Shown piece after piece: positions 53,828 to 62,352 of a stretch of DNA of 64,000 bases; position 1 is the stretch's first letter, and every line of letters starts with the position of its first letter. This DNA is from Lachnospiraceae bacterium (lineage in GTDB: Bacteria > Bacillota > Clostridia > Lachnospirales > Lachnospiraceae): assembly GCA_949383255.1 (NCBI GenBank), contig CASJPF010000012.1, forward strand, positions 23,286 to 87,285, in the 5' to 3' direction. The notes under the pieces were generated by a model. It worked only from the letters and a program-made list of their open reading frames with translations, did not search any database and was not told the DNA's origin. The translations under genes were made by a program, and so were the position numbers.

Positions 53828-55546
53828 TTATGATACCTCCTTCCATATATCGATAGCATAGGTTACATCTACACGAATTTCATAAAGTCTTTCGTATTCA
53901 AAATCCTGCACCAGAAAACCTGTAATTGTAAAGTCCTCAAGACCCGTTTGCGATATTACATTGATAATATTTTTGTCCTGAACCAGATCTATCCACATCA
54001 TTATCGGTGTTCCCTCCAAGGAATCGAGCATTTTCTTCACTGGTGCTATCGCTTCACCATCACCATCAAAATACAAGTATTCACATATATTAATGTTACT
54101 TGGTTCCCACAATTCTTTTTGATAAGTATCCATCACCCCATCATTGTTTAAGTCGCACTGATACATTCCATAATCAGCCAGCTTTTGCTCACTATTTCCT
54201 GTAATACTGTTTTCCTCTTCCAACCAAATCTTATACAATAAGCTTTTTATAGCAATCTGCTCTGCATAAGATTGATACTTTTCTTGGGCACATTCTGTCA
54301 ATATCGTCTTATAGTTTTTGGGAACCCGCATAAGAACTGCCTCCTCCACGCGTTTTCCCTCCATATAATATGTAATACTAAGACCATTATAAATCTTTTT
54401 ATCGTAATCAAAAAGTGTGCGAGGCAGATAATTTTTCCCTTTATAAGAAAATATGCCAAACTCCTCACGCATCGCAGAAAACACATCTGTTTGCTGAAAG
54501 GTACCATCTTCCTGTCCCTGATAAAAAACGAACGCCACAGATCCATCACTTCCGCCATAACTTTCCCTTGCAATAATATCTGGTATTCCATCGTTATCAC
54601 CGTCAGCCATCACCATAAGATACGGATTTCTCCACGTCTTATCGATAACTGTCTGGCGCAGATCAATATTGTTTTCTGCAATTGATAAAATTTCTTCCTC
54701 TGACAATTCCCTATCATTTAGCATCGGTTTTAAGTTTTTAACTTCCGTGCCATTCAACATAGCATCTACCACAAAATCCAGAAATTCTTGTGGAATATAG
54801 ACAATATTTTCCCTGTCATATTTGATTGAATGAACATTGGTAAAGGTTTCTGCTGGCACCATATTTTCATAAAATCTTTTATAAAATAACTGTACCTTCT
54901 CGCTGCCTTCCCTGTACTCTTCCAATGCAACATTGCATTCAAACATTTCATTGTCAGAACTGCCATCAGAGATACAGATTTGTACTCTTTCACCACCCAT
55001 TTGAGCGTTGCATGCACGCTCTTTCATAAGCGTGTTTCCTGTCCATTTCCAGAGTGTCTCACGCTCGTCAATATCCATCCAATTTATGATATATCCCATT
55101 TTATCTTCGCTCAAATAGGTAAAGAGATACCTCTTTTCATCGAAATCTCGATACCGTAAACGAAGTGTTGTGTCTGGCATTCGTTCTAACAGTGCACGAA
55201 TCATTTTTCCCTCATCTGTATACTGCGCTCTATAATGTGTTATCCATAATCTTGGCGGTAACGGCGCATCATACGCCCCTTTTAAGTCAATCACATCTGT
55301 TGCGCACTGATTATCTAGTGTTGCATCTTTTTTCTCAGCAGTCACACCTATTGGCAGTTCTATGACAAGATTACCATAAAACAAGGTGTTTCCTATTGTG
55401 TGCAGCGGAGTGGCAATCTCTGTCAACATTGTAGTCGATATTTCCTTATTTTGAGGTGTGAAATTGGAAGGAGCTTCTGTAGTATCAAAAAATTTGAGCA
55501 AGATTATCAACATTATTTTTATAAGGATTCTCATTGAAGCGTTCAT
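53828..55546 (-). CDS. Exported protein of unknown function with EF-hand-like calcium loops
   Basis: A 572-residue protein with an N-terminal hydrophobic segment (~6-18) that may be a signal anchor; no lipobox. It has no recognised enzymatic domain. Two EF-hand/dockerin-like loops are seen: MADGDNDGIPDIIARESYGG and CDLNNDGVMDTYQKELWEPS, each in an FG-GAP-like context, so calcium binding is plausible. The middle and C-terminal regions are mixed alpha/beta. A GGAG ribosome binding site precedes the ATG. Beyond its 5' end lies a short R1 copy (55571-55624). I do not recognise the family. Confidence 0.6.
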   Translation of the reverse strand: MNASMRILIKIMLIILLKFFDTTEAPSNFTPQNKEISTTMLTEIATPLHTIGNTLFYGNLVIELPIGVTAEKKDATLDNQCATDVIDLKGAYDAPLPPRLWITHYRAQYTDEGKMIRALLERMPDTTLRLRYRDFDEKRYLFTYLSEDKMGYIINWMDIDERETLWKWTGNTLMKERACNAQMGGERVQICISDGSSDNEMFECNVALEEYREGSEKVQLFYKRFYENMVPAETFTNVHSIKYDRENIVYIPQEFLDFVVDAMLNGTEVKNLKPMLNDRELSEEEILSIAENNIDLRQTVIDKTWRNPYLMVMADGDNDGIPDIIARESYGGSDGSVAFVFYQGQEDGTFQQTDVFSAMREEFGIFSYKGKNYLPRTLFDYDKKIYNGLSITYYMEGKRVEEAVLMRVPKNYKTILTECAQEKYQSYAEQIAIKSLLYKIWLEEENSITGNSEQKLADYGMYQCDLNNDGVMDTYQKELWEPSNINICEYLYFDGDGEAIAPVKKMLDSLEGTPIMMWIDLVQDKNIINVISQTGLEDFTITGFLVQDFEYERLYEIRVDVTYAIDIWKEVS

Positions 55547-55570
55547 AAGGATTCTCCATAAAATTTTTTA

Positions 55571-55624
55571 GAATCTGTAGGAAAATAAGTGATACAAATT
55601 CGTCCGTTATTTTTCTACAGATTT
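55571..55624 (+). repeat. R1, short internally deleted copy D
   Basis: GAATCTGTAGGAAAATAAGT at the left and TTATTTTTCTACAGATT at the right, only about 54 bp in all; the core found in copies A and B is missing. TTA precedes the left end. Confidence 0.65.
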
Positions 55625-55702
55625 TTATTATATCGGAAAATTGCATCAAAGTTGTATCATAAAGACAAGATTATCCTGCGCTAAAAAATCAGCCAAACAC
55701 TA

Positions 55703-58069
55703 TCAATTCCGAATCACAATCCGCTCTGCCCCTGTGCAGGCTTTCAAGTCTTTTTCGGACTTTCTATAAAAATCTCGGAATTTTTTTGGACAGGTAATAA
55801 CAAGCTCTGGAATGGGTTCTTTCATAGATAACTGTCTTTCGGTCTTATCCCTGCGCACGCTGGCAATTACTTCCTTTAAGTGCTCGCCAAACGCAATGTA
55901 AATCTGTTCTTCTGTTCGCGTCTCCCACAAGGTCTGATGTAGCGAAATTTCCTTCTCATAGTTTCTATAAAAATCTTGGTAAATATATTCCGTAATATAG
56001 GGTGTATAAATGGCATACAATTTTAGAATCCCCAACAAGCTATAGTAGATTGCTATCTGACCTGAATACCGCTGTTGCACACCATGTTTTTCAGGCTGAT
56101 ATAATCTCTCTTTTACAATCTCAATATAATAGTCACAAAAATCTTTCCAGAACAGATTGTCAATCTCATGCCGCGCCTGACCAATCTCATAGTTATTTAA
56201 CAATTTGATTGCGTTTAAAGTGGTGTTATTTACTCTCTGCAAAATCCATCTATCTACTGGAAGTAAGACAGATTCATTATATATTTTGGGCTTTTTAAAA
56301 CCATCTAGTTGCAAAACTACAAATTTTGCGGCATTGTATAGTTTTTGTATAAATCTTTTTGAAATTTTTAACTCATCCTCACTAAAAAAAGTATCCGTTC
56401 CAAGTTTGCTGTTTGCTGACCAATAACGAACTGCATCGGCAGAATGTCTCTCAATCAGTTCCATTGGCGCATCAGCGCCATTCTTTTTTGATTTGCTAAT
56501 TTTTTCACCGGGCTTTGCCAACACAAAACCACTAATCATAATGTCCTTCCAAGGGATTTTTCCAGTGTGATACAGACTTTTTACAATCGAGTAAAACGCC
56601 CAAGTGCGGATAATTTCATGGGCCTGACTTCGCATTCCCATCGGAAAAATTTCATTGGAGATATCGTCTTTTTCACCATATCTAGCATTGATGAGCGTGG
56701 TTACAGAAGACGTCGCCCATGTGTCAAAAACTGCATCCTCAGGAATAAATATATTGCCCCCGCATTCACAGGGCTGCAATGGCTGGCTTTCTAACGGGTT
56801 GATTGGCAATTGCTCCTCGGCGGCAAAAATAGGTTTTTTACAATCTTTACAATACCAAACAGGAAATGGTACACCAAAATAGCGCTGTCTTGAGATGCAC
56901 CAGTCCCATTTTAAATTTTCAACCCATAGTTTATATCGATTTTTCATATGTGCAGGGTGCCAGTTAATTTCATCTGCTGCTTTAAGATATTTTTCCTTGT
57001 CTGTCAAAACCTCAATGTACCACTGTCTTGATGGAATCAATTCAACAGACGTTCCACAGCGTTCATGAATGGCAACCATATGCTGAATTGTCTCCTGCTT
57101 TACAAGAAATCCTTTCTCGCGCAAACATTCCACAATATACATCCGCGCTTCTGTGATAGTCATCCCACCGATTAGCGCTACACCTTCTTGTATTGTTCCG
57201 TCGGATAGGACTATTTTTTTATATGGAAGGCTATGCTTTTGACACCACTCAACATCCATTGTATCGCCAAAAGTCGCACACATTACTGCGCCTGTTCCTT
57301 TTTCCATAGATACTGTTTCGTCCGCCAAAATCGGAATCTCGAAATCATATAATGGCACACGTGCCTTTAGACCAATATACAGATTCCATCTAGTATCGTC
57401 TGGGTGTACAAAGATACATACACAACCTGCAAGCAACTCTGGTCTTGTGGTAGCAATCAACAAATTTCCGAGTGGCGTCGCAAAATTTAGATAGTTGAAT
57501 ATAGTCTCACACTCCTTTGTCTCCAGTTCAGCCTGCGCAATTGAGGTCTGGCATTCCGTGCACCACAACACTGGGGACTCTTGCATGTATGCTTTCTTAT
57601 TTCTTGCCATCTCAATAAAGGATTTTTGGGAAATTTTCTGAGACAAATTAGATATTGTTTGATACTGCAATGTCCAGTCCACACTAAATCCTAACCGCTT
57701 CCAGAGCTGTTGAAATTCCTCCTCATACTTTGCGATGGTACGAATGCATTTTGCTCGAAATTCACTGCGCGGCAGCATATTGGCATGAATCCCATCCTCC
57801 CGCTCAACCAAACGCTCTGTGGGCAGACCATTATCGTCAAAACCAAAAGGATAAAAAACATGATATCCCTGCATTCGCTTGAATCGCGCAATCATTTCTG
57901 CCTGCGTGTATGAAAATACATGACCAATATGCAGCCTTCCGCTGACGGTTGGCGGTGGTGTATCGATAGAAAATATTTTCTCCCCCTTTCGATATTTGTA
58001 AATTTCATGTTCCTCCCAAAACTTTTCTAATTTTTTCTCTGTTTCTTGAAAATTATACTTTTTATCCAT
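55703..58069 (-). CDS. valS: Valyl-tRNA synthetase
   Basis: A 788-residue class I synthetase that charges tRNA-Val. HIGH motif is GRLHIGHVFSYTQ (~45), KMSKS motif is KISKSKKNGADAPMEL (~530). The editing domain lies between, with TTRPELLAGCVCIFVHPDD and KGTGAVMCATFGDTMDVEW. Zinc-type cysteines occur as LWCTEC and WYCKDCKKP...CECGG. It lacks the C-terminal coiled coil of the longer (~880) Bacillus-type enzymes. I chose ATG 58069, with AGGAGG directly upstream; the longer reading from 58225 runs through the T-box leader. Regulated by the T-box listed below. Confidence 0.95.
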   Translation of the reverse strand: MDKKYNFQETEKKLEKFWEEHEIYKYRKGEKIFSIDTPPPTVSGRLHIGHVFSYTQAEMIARFKRMQGYHVFYPFGFDDNGLPTERLVEREDGIHANMLPRSEFRAKCIRTIAKYEEEFQQLWKRLGFSVDWTLQYQTISNLSQKISQKSFIEMARNKKAYMQESPVLWCTECQTSIAQAELETKECETIFNYLNFATPLGNLLIATTRPELLAGCVCIFVHPDDTRWNLYIGLKARVPLYDFEIPILADETVSMEKGTGAVMCATFGDTMDVEWCQKHSLPYKKIVLSDGTIQEGVALIGGMTITEARMYIVECLREKGFLVKQETIQHMVAIHERCGTSVELIPSRQWYIEVLTDKEKYLKAADEINWHPAHMKNRYKLWVENLKWDWCISRQRYFGVPFPVWYCKDCKKPIFAAEEQLPINPLESQPLQPCECGGNIFIPEDAVFDTWATSSVTTLINARYGEKDDISNEIFPMGMRSQAHEIIRTWAFYSIVKSLYHTGKIPWKDIMISGFVLAKPGEKISKSKKNGADAPMELIERHSADAVRYWSANSKLGTDTFFSEDELKISKRFIQKLYNAAKFVVLQLDGFKKPKIYNESVLLPVDRWILQRVNNTTLNAIKLLNNYEIGQARHEIDNLFWKDFCDYYIEIVKERLYQPEKHGVQQRYSGQIAIYYSLLGILKLYAIYTPYITEYIYQDFYRNYEKEISLHQTLWETRTEEQIYIAFGEHLKEVIASVRRDKTERQLSMKEPIPELVITCPKKFRDFYRKSEKDLKACTGAERIVIRN

Positions 58070-58099
58070 GTGGATACCTCCTGTAAAGAAATTCATTTC

Positions 58100-58166
58100 A
58101 GGCGTGCAAATTAACTCTTTGTCAGCAGAGTTAACACACCGCAACAAGAATGCCGATGACACTCTT
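58100..58166 (-). repeat. R5 structured repeat, copy 2
   Basis: On the minus strand AAGAGTGTC-ATC-GGCATTCTT forms a hairpin by G-U wobbles. The outer GGTGTG / CACGCC helix encloses TTAACTCT / AGAGTTAA. It sits between the T-box terminator and the valS start. Compared with copy 1 at 10649 the inner stem has a different sequence but is still base-paired. Confidence 0.6.
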
Positions 58167-58183
58167 AAATTTACAAAACAGAC

Positions 58184-58216
58184 AAAAAAACACCCTAAGC
58201 AAATATGCCTAGGGCG
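58184..58216 (-). terminator. T-box-controlled terminator
   Basis: Minus strand CGCCCTAGGCATATTTGCTT...AGGGTG hairpin followed by seven T residues. This is the structure that the antiterminator with the T-box would disrupt. Confidence 0.85.
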
Positions 58217-58377
58217 AACTAACATGTCCGTGGTACCACCTAAATTCAGAAAAAACTTCTGCGCTCTGTACGATACGGGAATATAGTAATATAATGCGCT
58301 TATTCCGATATCGCTTCCCTTGATAACGGTGGGAATCTCCGTTGAAGTCTACTTAGAATCCTTTATATAAAGTCTTC

Positions 58378-58475
58378 GTTACTATTCACGGCCTTGGAGC
58401 CGCTCATAGTAACGATTCGGGGTGATATTCAAAATTTTGCTTCGCAAAAATCGCCCCTCACCCATGAATAGTAAC
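58378..58475. mobile_element. R4 miniature element inside the T-box leader, 8-bp target duplication
   Basis: A 98-bp insertion with perfect 11-bp terminal inverted repeats GTTACTATTCA / TGAATAGTAAC. It is flanked by exact direct repeats AAGTCTTC (58370-58377 and 58476-58483). An inner copy of the end (CATAGTAAC at ~58404-58413) makes the left half fold on itself. No coding capacity. A degenerate half-copy lies near 61610-61652. Confidence 0.88.
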
Positions 58476-58616
58476 AAGTCTTCCGTTCAATCCAAAGCTC
58501 AAAGGCTACTTCCATACTACCATCACGAAAGTTTTCACCAGCCACTTTCTCTCTGTTCATCAGAATAGTATGTACTCCTCCTCGTCAATGCTTTTTGTCT
58601 GTAATTGTTAGGATAA

Positions 58617-58644
58617 ATTGTATCACAATATTTTTCTTTGTCAA
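58617..58644 (-). promoter_or_regulatory. Sigma-A promoter of the T-box-valS transcript
   Basis: Minus strand TTGACA (58639-58644), 16-nt spacer, TACAAT (58617-58622). It lies just after the tag stop codon, before Stem I. Confidence 0.7.
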
Positions 58645-58647
58645 TCC

Positions 58648-59247
58648 TTATTCTTTATCTCTTCTCTTTCTCACAATCTCAGCTCCCGCTAAAACTTCTT
58701 TGTATCGGAAACATTCTTCCACATGATCATTAATCACACCACATGCCTGTAAATGAGAATATACTGTCACTGATCCAAGATATTTGAATCCTCTCTTTTT
58801 TAAATCCTTACTAACAATATCCGAAAGTCCATTTCTTGCTGGAAGATTCCCCTTTTGATGTCCCATATACAAGATTGTTTTTCCCTTAGAAAATTGCCAT
58901 AAATATGCGCTAAATGTCCCAAATTCCACGCGGATTTTTAAAAAGCACTTTGCATTATGAATAATCGCTTCAATTTTTCTGCGCGACTGAATCATTCCAT
59001 CTGTTTCCATAATCTTTTGTATATCAACCTCTGTATATTGTGCTACCTTTTGATAGTCAAATCCATCAAAGCATTTGTCAAATATTTCTCTTTTTTGAAT
59101 CATCATATTCCAGTTAAGACCGCACTGCATCACTTCCATCATCAGAAAAGCAAACTGTTTTCTATCATCATGCAATGGTACACCCCATTCTTTATCATGA
59201 TATCGCATCATCTTATCATTACACATACACCATGCGCAGCGTTCCAT
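58648..59247 (-). CDS. tag: DNA-3-methyladenine glycosylase I
   Basis: A 199-residue base-excision repair enzyme that removes 3-methyladenine. The N-terminal zinc and active-site part reads CAWCMCNDKMMRYHDKEWGV, followed by QCGLNWNMMIQKRE and a helix-hairpin region. C-terminal LQACGVINDHVEECFRY holds the remaining zinc ligands. Length is typical. It is upstream of the valS leader on the same strand but has its own stop before the T-box promoter. Confidence 0.93.
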   Translation of the reverse strand: MERCAWCMCNDKMMRYHDKEWGVPLHDDRKQFAFLMMEVMQCGLNWNMMIQKREIFDKCFDGFDYQKVAQYTEVDIQKIMETDGMIQSRRKIEAIIHNAKCFLKIRVEFGTFSAYLWQFSKGKTILYMGHQKGNLPARNGLSDIVSKDLKKRGFKYLGSVTVYSHLQACGVINDHVEECFRYKEVLAGAEIVRKRRDKE

Positions 59248-59316
59248 ATTTAATCCCCTTCACATACTTCAGTTTTCACGGCCAATGAATTTTATTGTTA
59301 CCTTTCTTAATTTTAT

Positions 59317-59754
59317 CTACCAACACAGCCCTTTTTTTATCTCAATAATATGATATCCCATCTGTAAAAACAAATCATATCCGTCTAGCACAACATTTCT
59401 ACGCGTCACAAACACGTTCTTTTGTTTTGTGAAATATTCCAACAAAAGTCCTGCCATTTTTGGAGCAACAATTTTGATGCAGCACACTGTTTCCCCTTTA
59501 GATATGACAATGCTTTCATTATACAAATCAAATCCACGAGACAGTCCCAAGCTAATATAGTCCTCTTTAGAAACGACTATGCTCTCATTATACTGCCCAT
59601 AAAGACTTGGTATTACATCCGGGAAAGCAACTGTTACGCTTGAAGTTTTATCTTCAAACGGAGACAAATATACTTTTGTGATATGAGCGCCAATGGTATA
59701 CCACCATACAAACTTTTGTTTATTTACAGATATCGTTCTAACTTTTCTTTTCAT
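59317..59754 (-). CDS. Hypothetical small protein
   Basis: A 145-residue basic protein without recognised family, signal or membrane segment. It is predicted as mostly beta-strand. An internal repetition is visible: GQYNESIVVSKEDYISLGLS and FDLYNESIVISKGETVCCIK, two strand pairs with the YNESIV-SK motif. AAGGGGAA precedes the ATG, so it is likely translated. The 5' side borders the short R1 copy at 59775-59836. Confidence 0.55.
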   Translation of the reverse strand: MKRKVRTISVNKQKFVWWYTIGAHITKVYLSPFEDKTSSVTVAFPDVIPSLYGQYNESIVVSKEDYISLGLSRGFDLYNESIVISKGETVCCIKIVAPKMAGLLLEYFTKQKNVFVTRRNVVLDGYDLFLQMGYHIIEIKKGLCW

Positions 59755-59774
59755 ATTGTTCCCCTTTTATCTAA

Positions 59775-59836
59775 GGAACTGTTCAATCAATTCCCAAGAA
59801 ACTATGAAGAAATAATCTATGCATCTTCACAGTTCC
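59775..59836. repeat. R1 derivative F (62 bp)
   Basis: Termini GGAACTGTTCAATCAATTCC and CTTCACAGTTCC around a short centre; TAA precedes the left end. It overlaps the 3' end of the FtsX relic. Confidence 0.6.
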
Positions 59837-60116
59837 TTTTCACTGTCTCCGTGCTGCCTGACACCACTGCTACAGGAGAGATATTTGCCGCGCGCCGCGC
59901 TGAGCAATGGACTGCCAGTAATACAGAAACCACACCGACTAAAATCCCACTCACAATGCCAAGTACACTGAATTGAAAAGCAAATTCGCTAAACTCATCA
60001 CCCACCAATTCTTTCAGAACAATGCACATAATCCATGTCACTACAAGGCTGAGTCCCAAACCGGCAGGAATTGCAGTTTTACACCAGTTTAAAGCTTCCA
60101 GACGGACAAACTCCAC
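59817..60116 (-). pseudogene. ABC permease (FtsX type), C-terminal fragment
   Basis: A 99-codon fragment that starts at a GTG without a ribosome binding site. Two membrane helices (~15-35, ~45-70) are followed by HCSARRAANISPVAVVSGST. This is how the last helix and tail of FtsX/MacB-type permeases read (helix, then S/A-R-A-A-K-I-S-P-x-x-A). The protein would normally be several hundred residues. Its 3' end runs into the R1 derivative (GGAACTGT...), so the tail was cut by that insertion. Confidence 0.65.
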
Positions 60117-60152
60117 AAAAAATATGTGTTTTATTTCTACATACCGCCTATC

Positions 60153-61436
60153 CTAAAACTCTGAAAGAAACTCTTGCTTCTTTGAGACAACAACAAATCC
60201 ATTCTCATTCTCCGCAGGAACAAGAGTCAGCCGCACCACTCCCACATTGTTCTCCCCTTCAAAATCAATATTGTACTCTGCAACTGCATAAACACCGCCT
60301 TCACCTTCACAAACAGTATAATCCGCAAAGTAATACTGAAAATTCGGGAAATCAGAAGTACCAATATAATAATATCCATCTTCATAAAAGAAAGATGTCT
60401 GTCCCTCTATCATTTCATCAAATGTAGGTTTAAAATCAGGTAGTTCCTCTCCAAAGACCAATCTTGCATAAGACTGCGCTTCCTCAAGGCTTACTTTCAC
60501 AGTCGGCTCATCAAATCCTAAATCTTCGCGTGGCACTTTTACAATTTCAGCCTCGTCCTCCCACAACCCTGTATAGGACAAAAACAAGAAGTCTTTCCAA
60601 AAGGCCGTATCCTTCTTATCATCGCTGTCAAAATCATAAACTGTCTTGCAAATATATGCCAGAAATGCCTTTTTCTCCTCCGTCAGTTCAAAATTAGCAG
60701 CGTTATTTTCCTGTTTGGAGTTTCCTCTATCAACATGATTTCCCCCAATGCGCACTTCTCTCAGCCAGCGTATATCATCTTCTGACGGCGATTCGTAAGT
60801 TGCACATACTTTAAAATGCGACCGCGCCTCATCACATTCATATGCAAAACTGATTTGTAGCATCCATTCTCCCGGCGTAACCGCAATCTGTTCCTGTATG
60901 GAAGCGTCCTGCATAATTTCATCACTCAATCTCTCAAAATGATAGGCACAGTCTCCGTCCGGCGATATCACATCCACGATAACCTGTTCCTCATATGGAT
61001 AAAATTTTTTCCCGTTTCCGGCAATTAAATTAGAATAAGAAATTTCCAAATTTACCACGTTGTTCTCATGTACATAAAAAGCCCAGTCTCCCCCTGTTAC
61101 AATTGGACACATCGGTTTTTGGAACGCCGTATCGATACGGAAAATAATCCCCTGCTCAATATCTGTAAGCAACTCATCCTTTGTCAAATAATATTCATAT
61201 TTCTTTTCTGAATTATCTACAAAAGTCTTTGGAATACTCATTTTTGCAGGAATGTTGTTGTCTCGCTCAAGTTTTTGTGTTTCCTCTTGTTGTATTTCTA
61301 ATTGTTTTCTTTCCATTGTTTCTACTTTTTGTACATCCAGCTCTTTCGCAGAACTATTCAGCTTTACAGAACTGCCACACCCCGCAAACAACATAACACA
61401 TGCAATTGACATTATCAAGAAATACTGTTTTCTCAT
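60153..61436 (-). CDS. Lipoprotein of unknown function
   Basis: A 427-residue lipoprotein (lipobox LFAGC, Cys20) with a Glu/Gln/Lys-rich coiled-coil-like linker (~35-65), seen in KVETMERKQLEIQQEETQKL. Then there is a beta-sandwich-like part (~90-220) and an acidic C-terminal domain (~255-427). No enzymatic motif or named domain is recognised. GAGGAG lies 8 nt before ATG 61436, which agrees with the lipobox position. It precedes the FtsX relic, so it may once have belonged to a transporter operon. Confidence 0.65.
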   Translation of the reverse strand: MRKQYFLIMSIACVMLFAGCGSSVKLNSSAKELDVQKVETMERKQLEIQQEETQKLERDNNIPAKMSIPKTFVDNSEKKYEYYLTKDELLTDIEQGIIFRIDTAFQKPMCPIVTGGDWAFYVHENNVVNLEISYSNLIAGNGKKFYPYEEQVIVDVISPDGDCAYHFERLSDEIMQDASIQEQIAVTPGEWMLQISFAYECDEARSHFKVCATYESPSEDDIRWLREVRIGGNHVDRGNSKQENNAANFELTEEKKAFLAYICKTVYDFDSDDKKDTAFWKDFLFLSYTGLWEDEAEIVKVPREDLGFDEPTVKVSLEEAQSYARLVFGEELPDFKPTFDEMIEGQTSFFYEDGYYYIGTSDFPNFQYYFADYTVCEGEGGVYAVAEYNIDFEGENNVGVVRLTLVPAENENGFVVVSKKQEFLSEF

Positions 61437-61679
61437 AAACATTCTCCTCGCATTCTCTATTTTTACTGTTCCTAACCACTGCTCTGTTCTGGCCGTAAAA
61501 GGCAACTGTCGTCTTGCCTTTCCAATTAATTTATTTCAATTATAGGACATCCTTCTGTAATTCGCAATAGTTGAAGGATTATTGTACTTTACATTTATTA
61601 CGCTTTTCGTCGCTATTCATGACATGAGAGCCGCTCATAGTAACGATTCTAAGCTTTTTTACAAATATTGGTTTTCTTA

Positions 61680-61707
61680 TTGACAAACTATTTTCTTATA
61701 CTATAAT
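61680..61707 (+). promoter_or_regulatory. Promoter of the PerR-like gene
   Basis: TTGACA (61680-61685), 16-nt spacer, TATAAT (61702-61707), 40 nt before the start codon. Confidence 0.8.
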
Positions 61708-61712
61708 AAGAA

Positions 61713-61727
61713 TTAGAATAATTCTAA
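61713..61727 (+). promoter_or_regulatory. Candidate Per/Fur box
   Basis: Perfect 7-1-7 palindrome TTAGAAT-A-ATTCTAA just downstream of the -10 box. It resembles the PerR box TTATAAT-N-ATTATAA. Placement overlapping the transcription start suggests autorepression. Confidence 0.7.
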
Positions 61728-61747
61728 AAAATTATGAAAGGAGTACT

Positions 61748-62143
61748 ATGACTAAAAATGCCGAGCAAATATTAGCGATCATTAATGCCTCTCATGAGCA
61801 TTTATCCGCCGAACAAATTTTTTTTCACTTAAAGGAAACAAATAAAAGCGTTGTGCTTGCCACTGTTTACAACAATTTATCCTCCTTGTACAAACAAGGT
61901 CTTATCCGAAAAATTTCGGTGGAAGGCTTTCCTGACCGCTATGACAATAGTACACGGCATAACCATCTTGTATGTAGAAATTGTGGAAAATTGTCTGATA
62001 TTCTGTTAGAAGATCTGACAGAAAAACTGCAAAATCAATTGGATGTCCAAATGCTTTCCTACGATTTAAAAATCAATTATATCTGCGAGAAATGCGCAAA
62101 AAAAGAAAAACAATTCAAAAATTGCAATATGAATTTAGATTGA
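61748..62143 (+). CDS. Fur family regulator, PerR-like
   Basis: A 131-residue metalloregulator. The winged helix has SAEQIFFHLKETNKSVVLAT, then VYNNLSSLYKQGLIRKI. The regulatory metal site lies in GFPDRYDNSTRHNHLVC; the Asp of RYD sits where PerR has its peroxide-sensitive aspartate. Two CxxC pairs (CRNC, CEKC) form the structural zinc site. A PerR function (peroxide-responsive repression) is likely but a Fur or Zur role cannot be excluded. GAAAGGAG precedes the ATG. The Per-box-like palindrome in its own promoter supports autoregulation. Confidence 0.85.
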   Translation: MTKNAEQILAIINASHEHLSAEQIFFHLKETNKSVVLATVYNNLSSLYKQGLIRKISVEGFPDRYDNSTRHNHLVCRNCGKLSDILLEDLTEKLQNQLDVQMLSYDLKINYICEKCAKKEKQFKNCNMNLD

Positions 62144-62352
62144 CAAAAAATAGATAAAATTTATAATGTTATATAAATTTAAGTGGTAAATTTTATAAAT
62201 TTTTATTAGAACCAATGTTTTTAATTGGTACTGTTTATATTTTTTACAATTATATTTATGCAATATTTACAAAATACAAATTGATATTTTTTGTATACTT
62301 TTTTGTAATGTGATTGCACGATAAACGACAATTATCGAAAGGAAATGTCACT

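Larger units (their letters stand above)
58070..58620 (-). ncRNA. Valine T-box riboswitch leader
   Basis: The T-box GGTGGTACCACGG is at 58228-58240 on the minus strand and is followed by a terminator hairpin with U-tract (58184-58216). Stem I lies at about 58500-58600: the AGTA and GAA loop-E pieces flank a specifier codon GTA (58507-58509), followed by GCCTTTGAGC as in known T-boxes. The CATACTA / TAGTATG helix supports this fold. The leader is interrupted by an R4 element (58378-58475) between Stem I and the antiterminator region. Uncharged tRNA-Val should promote readthrough into valS. Confidence 0.9.
61437..61747. other. Intergenic region with R4 relic and PerR promoter
   Basis: No gene. 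It contains a degenerate half of R4 (about 61610-61652, GCTATTCATGACATGAGAGC then CGCTCATAGTAACGATTC) and the promoter and operator of the PerR-like gene listed separately. Confidence 0.55.

Noticed and set aside
58070..58225. N-terminal extension of ValS
   Set aside because: The 52 extra codons run through the region between the T-box terminator and the ribosome binding site; the family starts at MDKKYNF.
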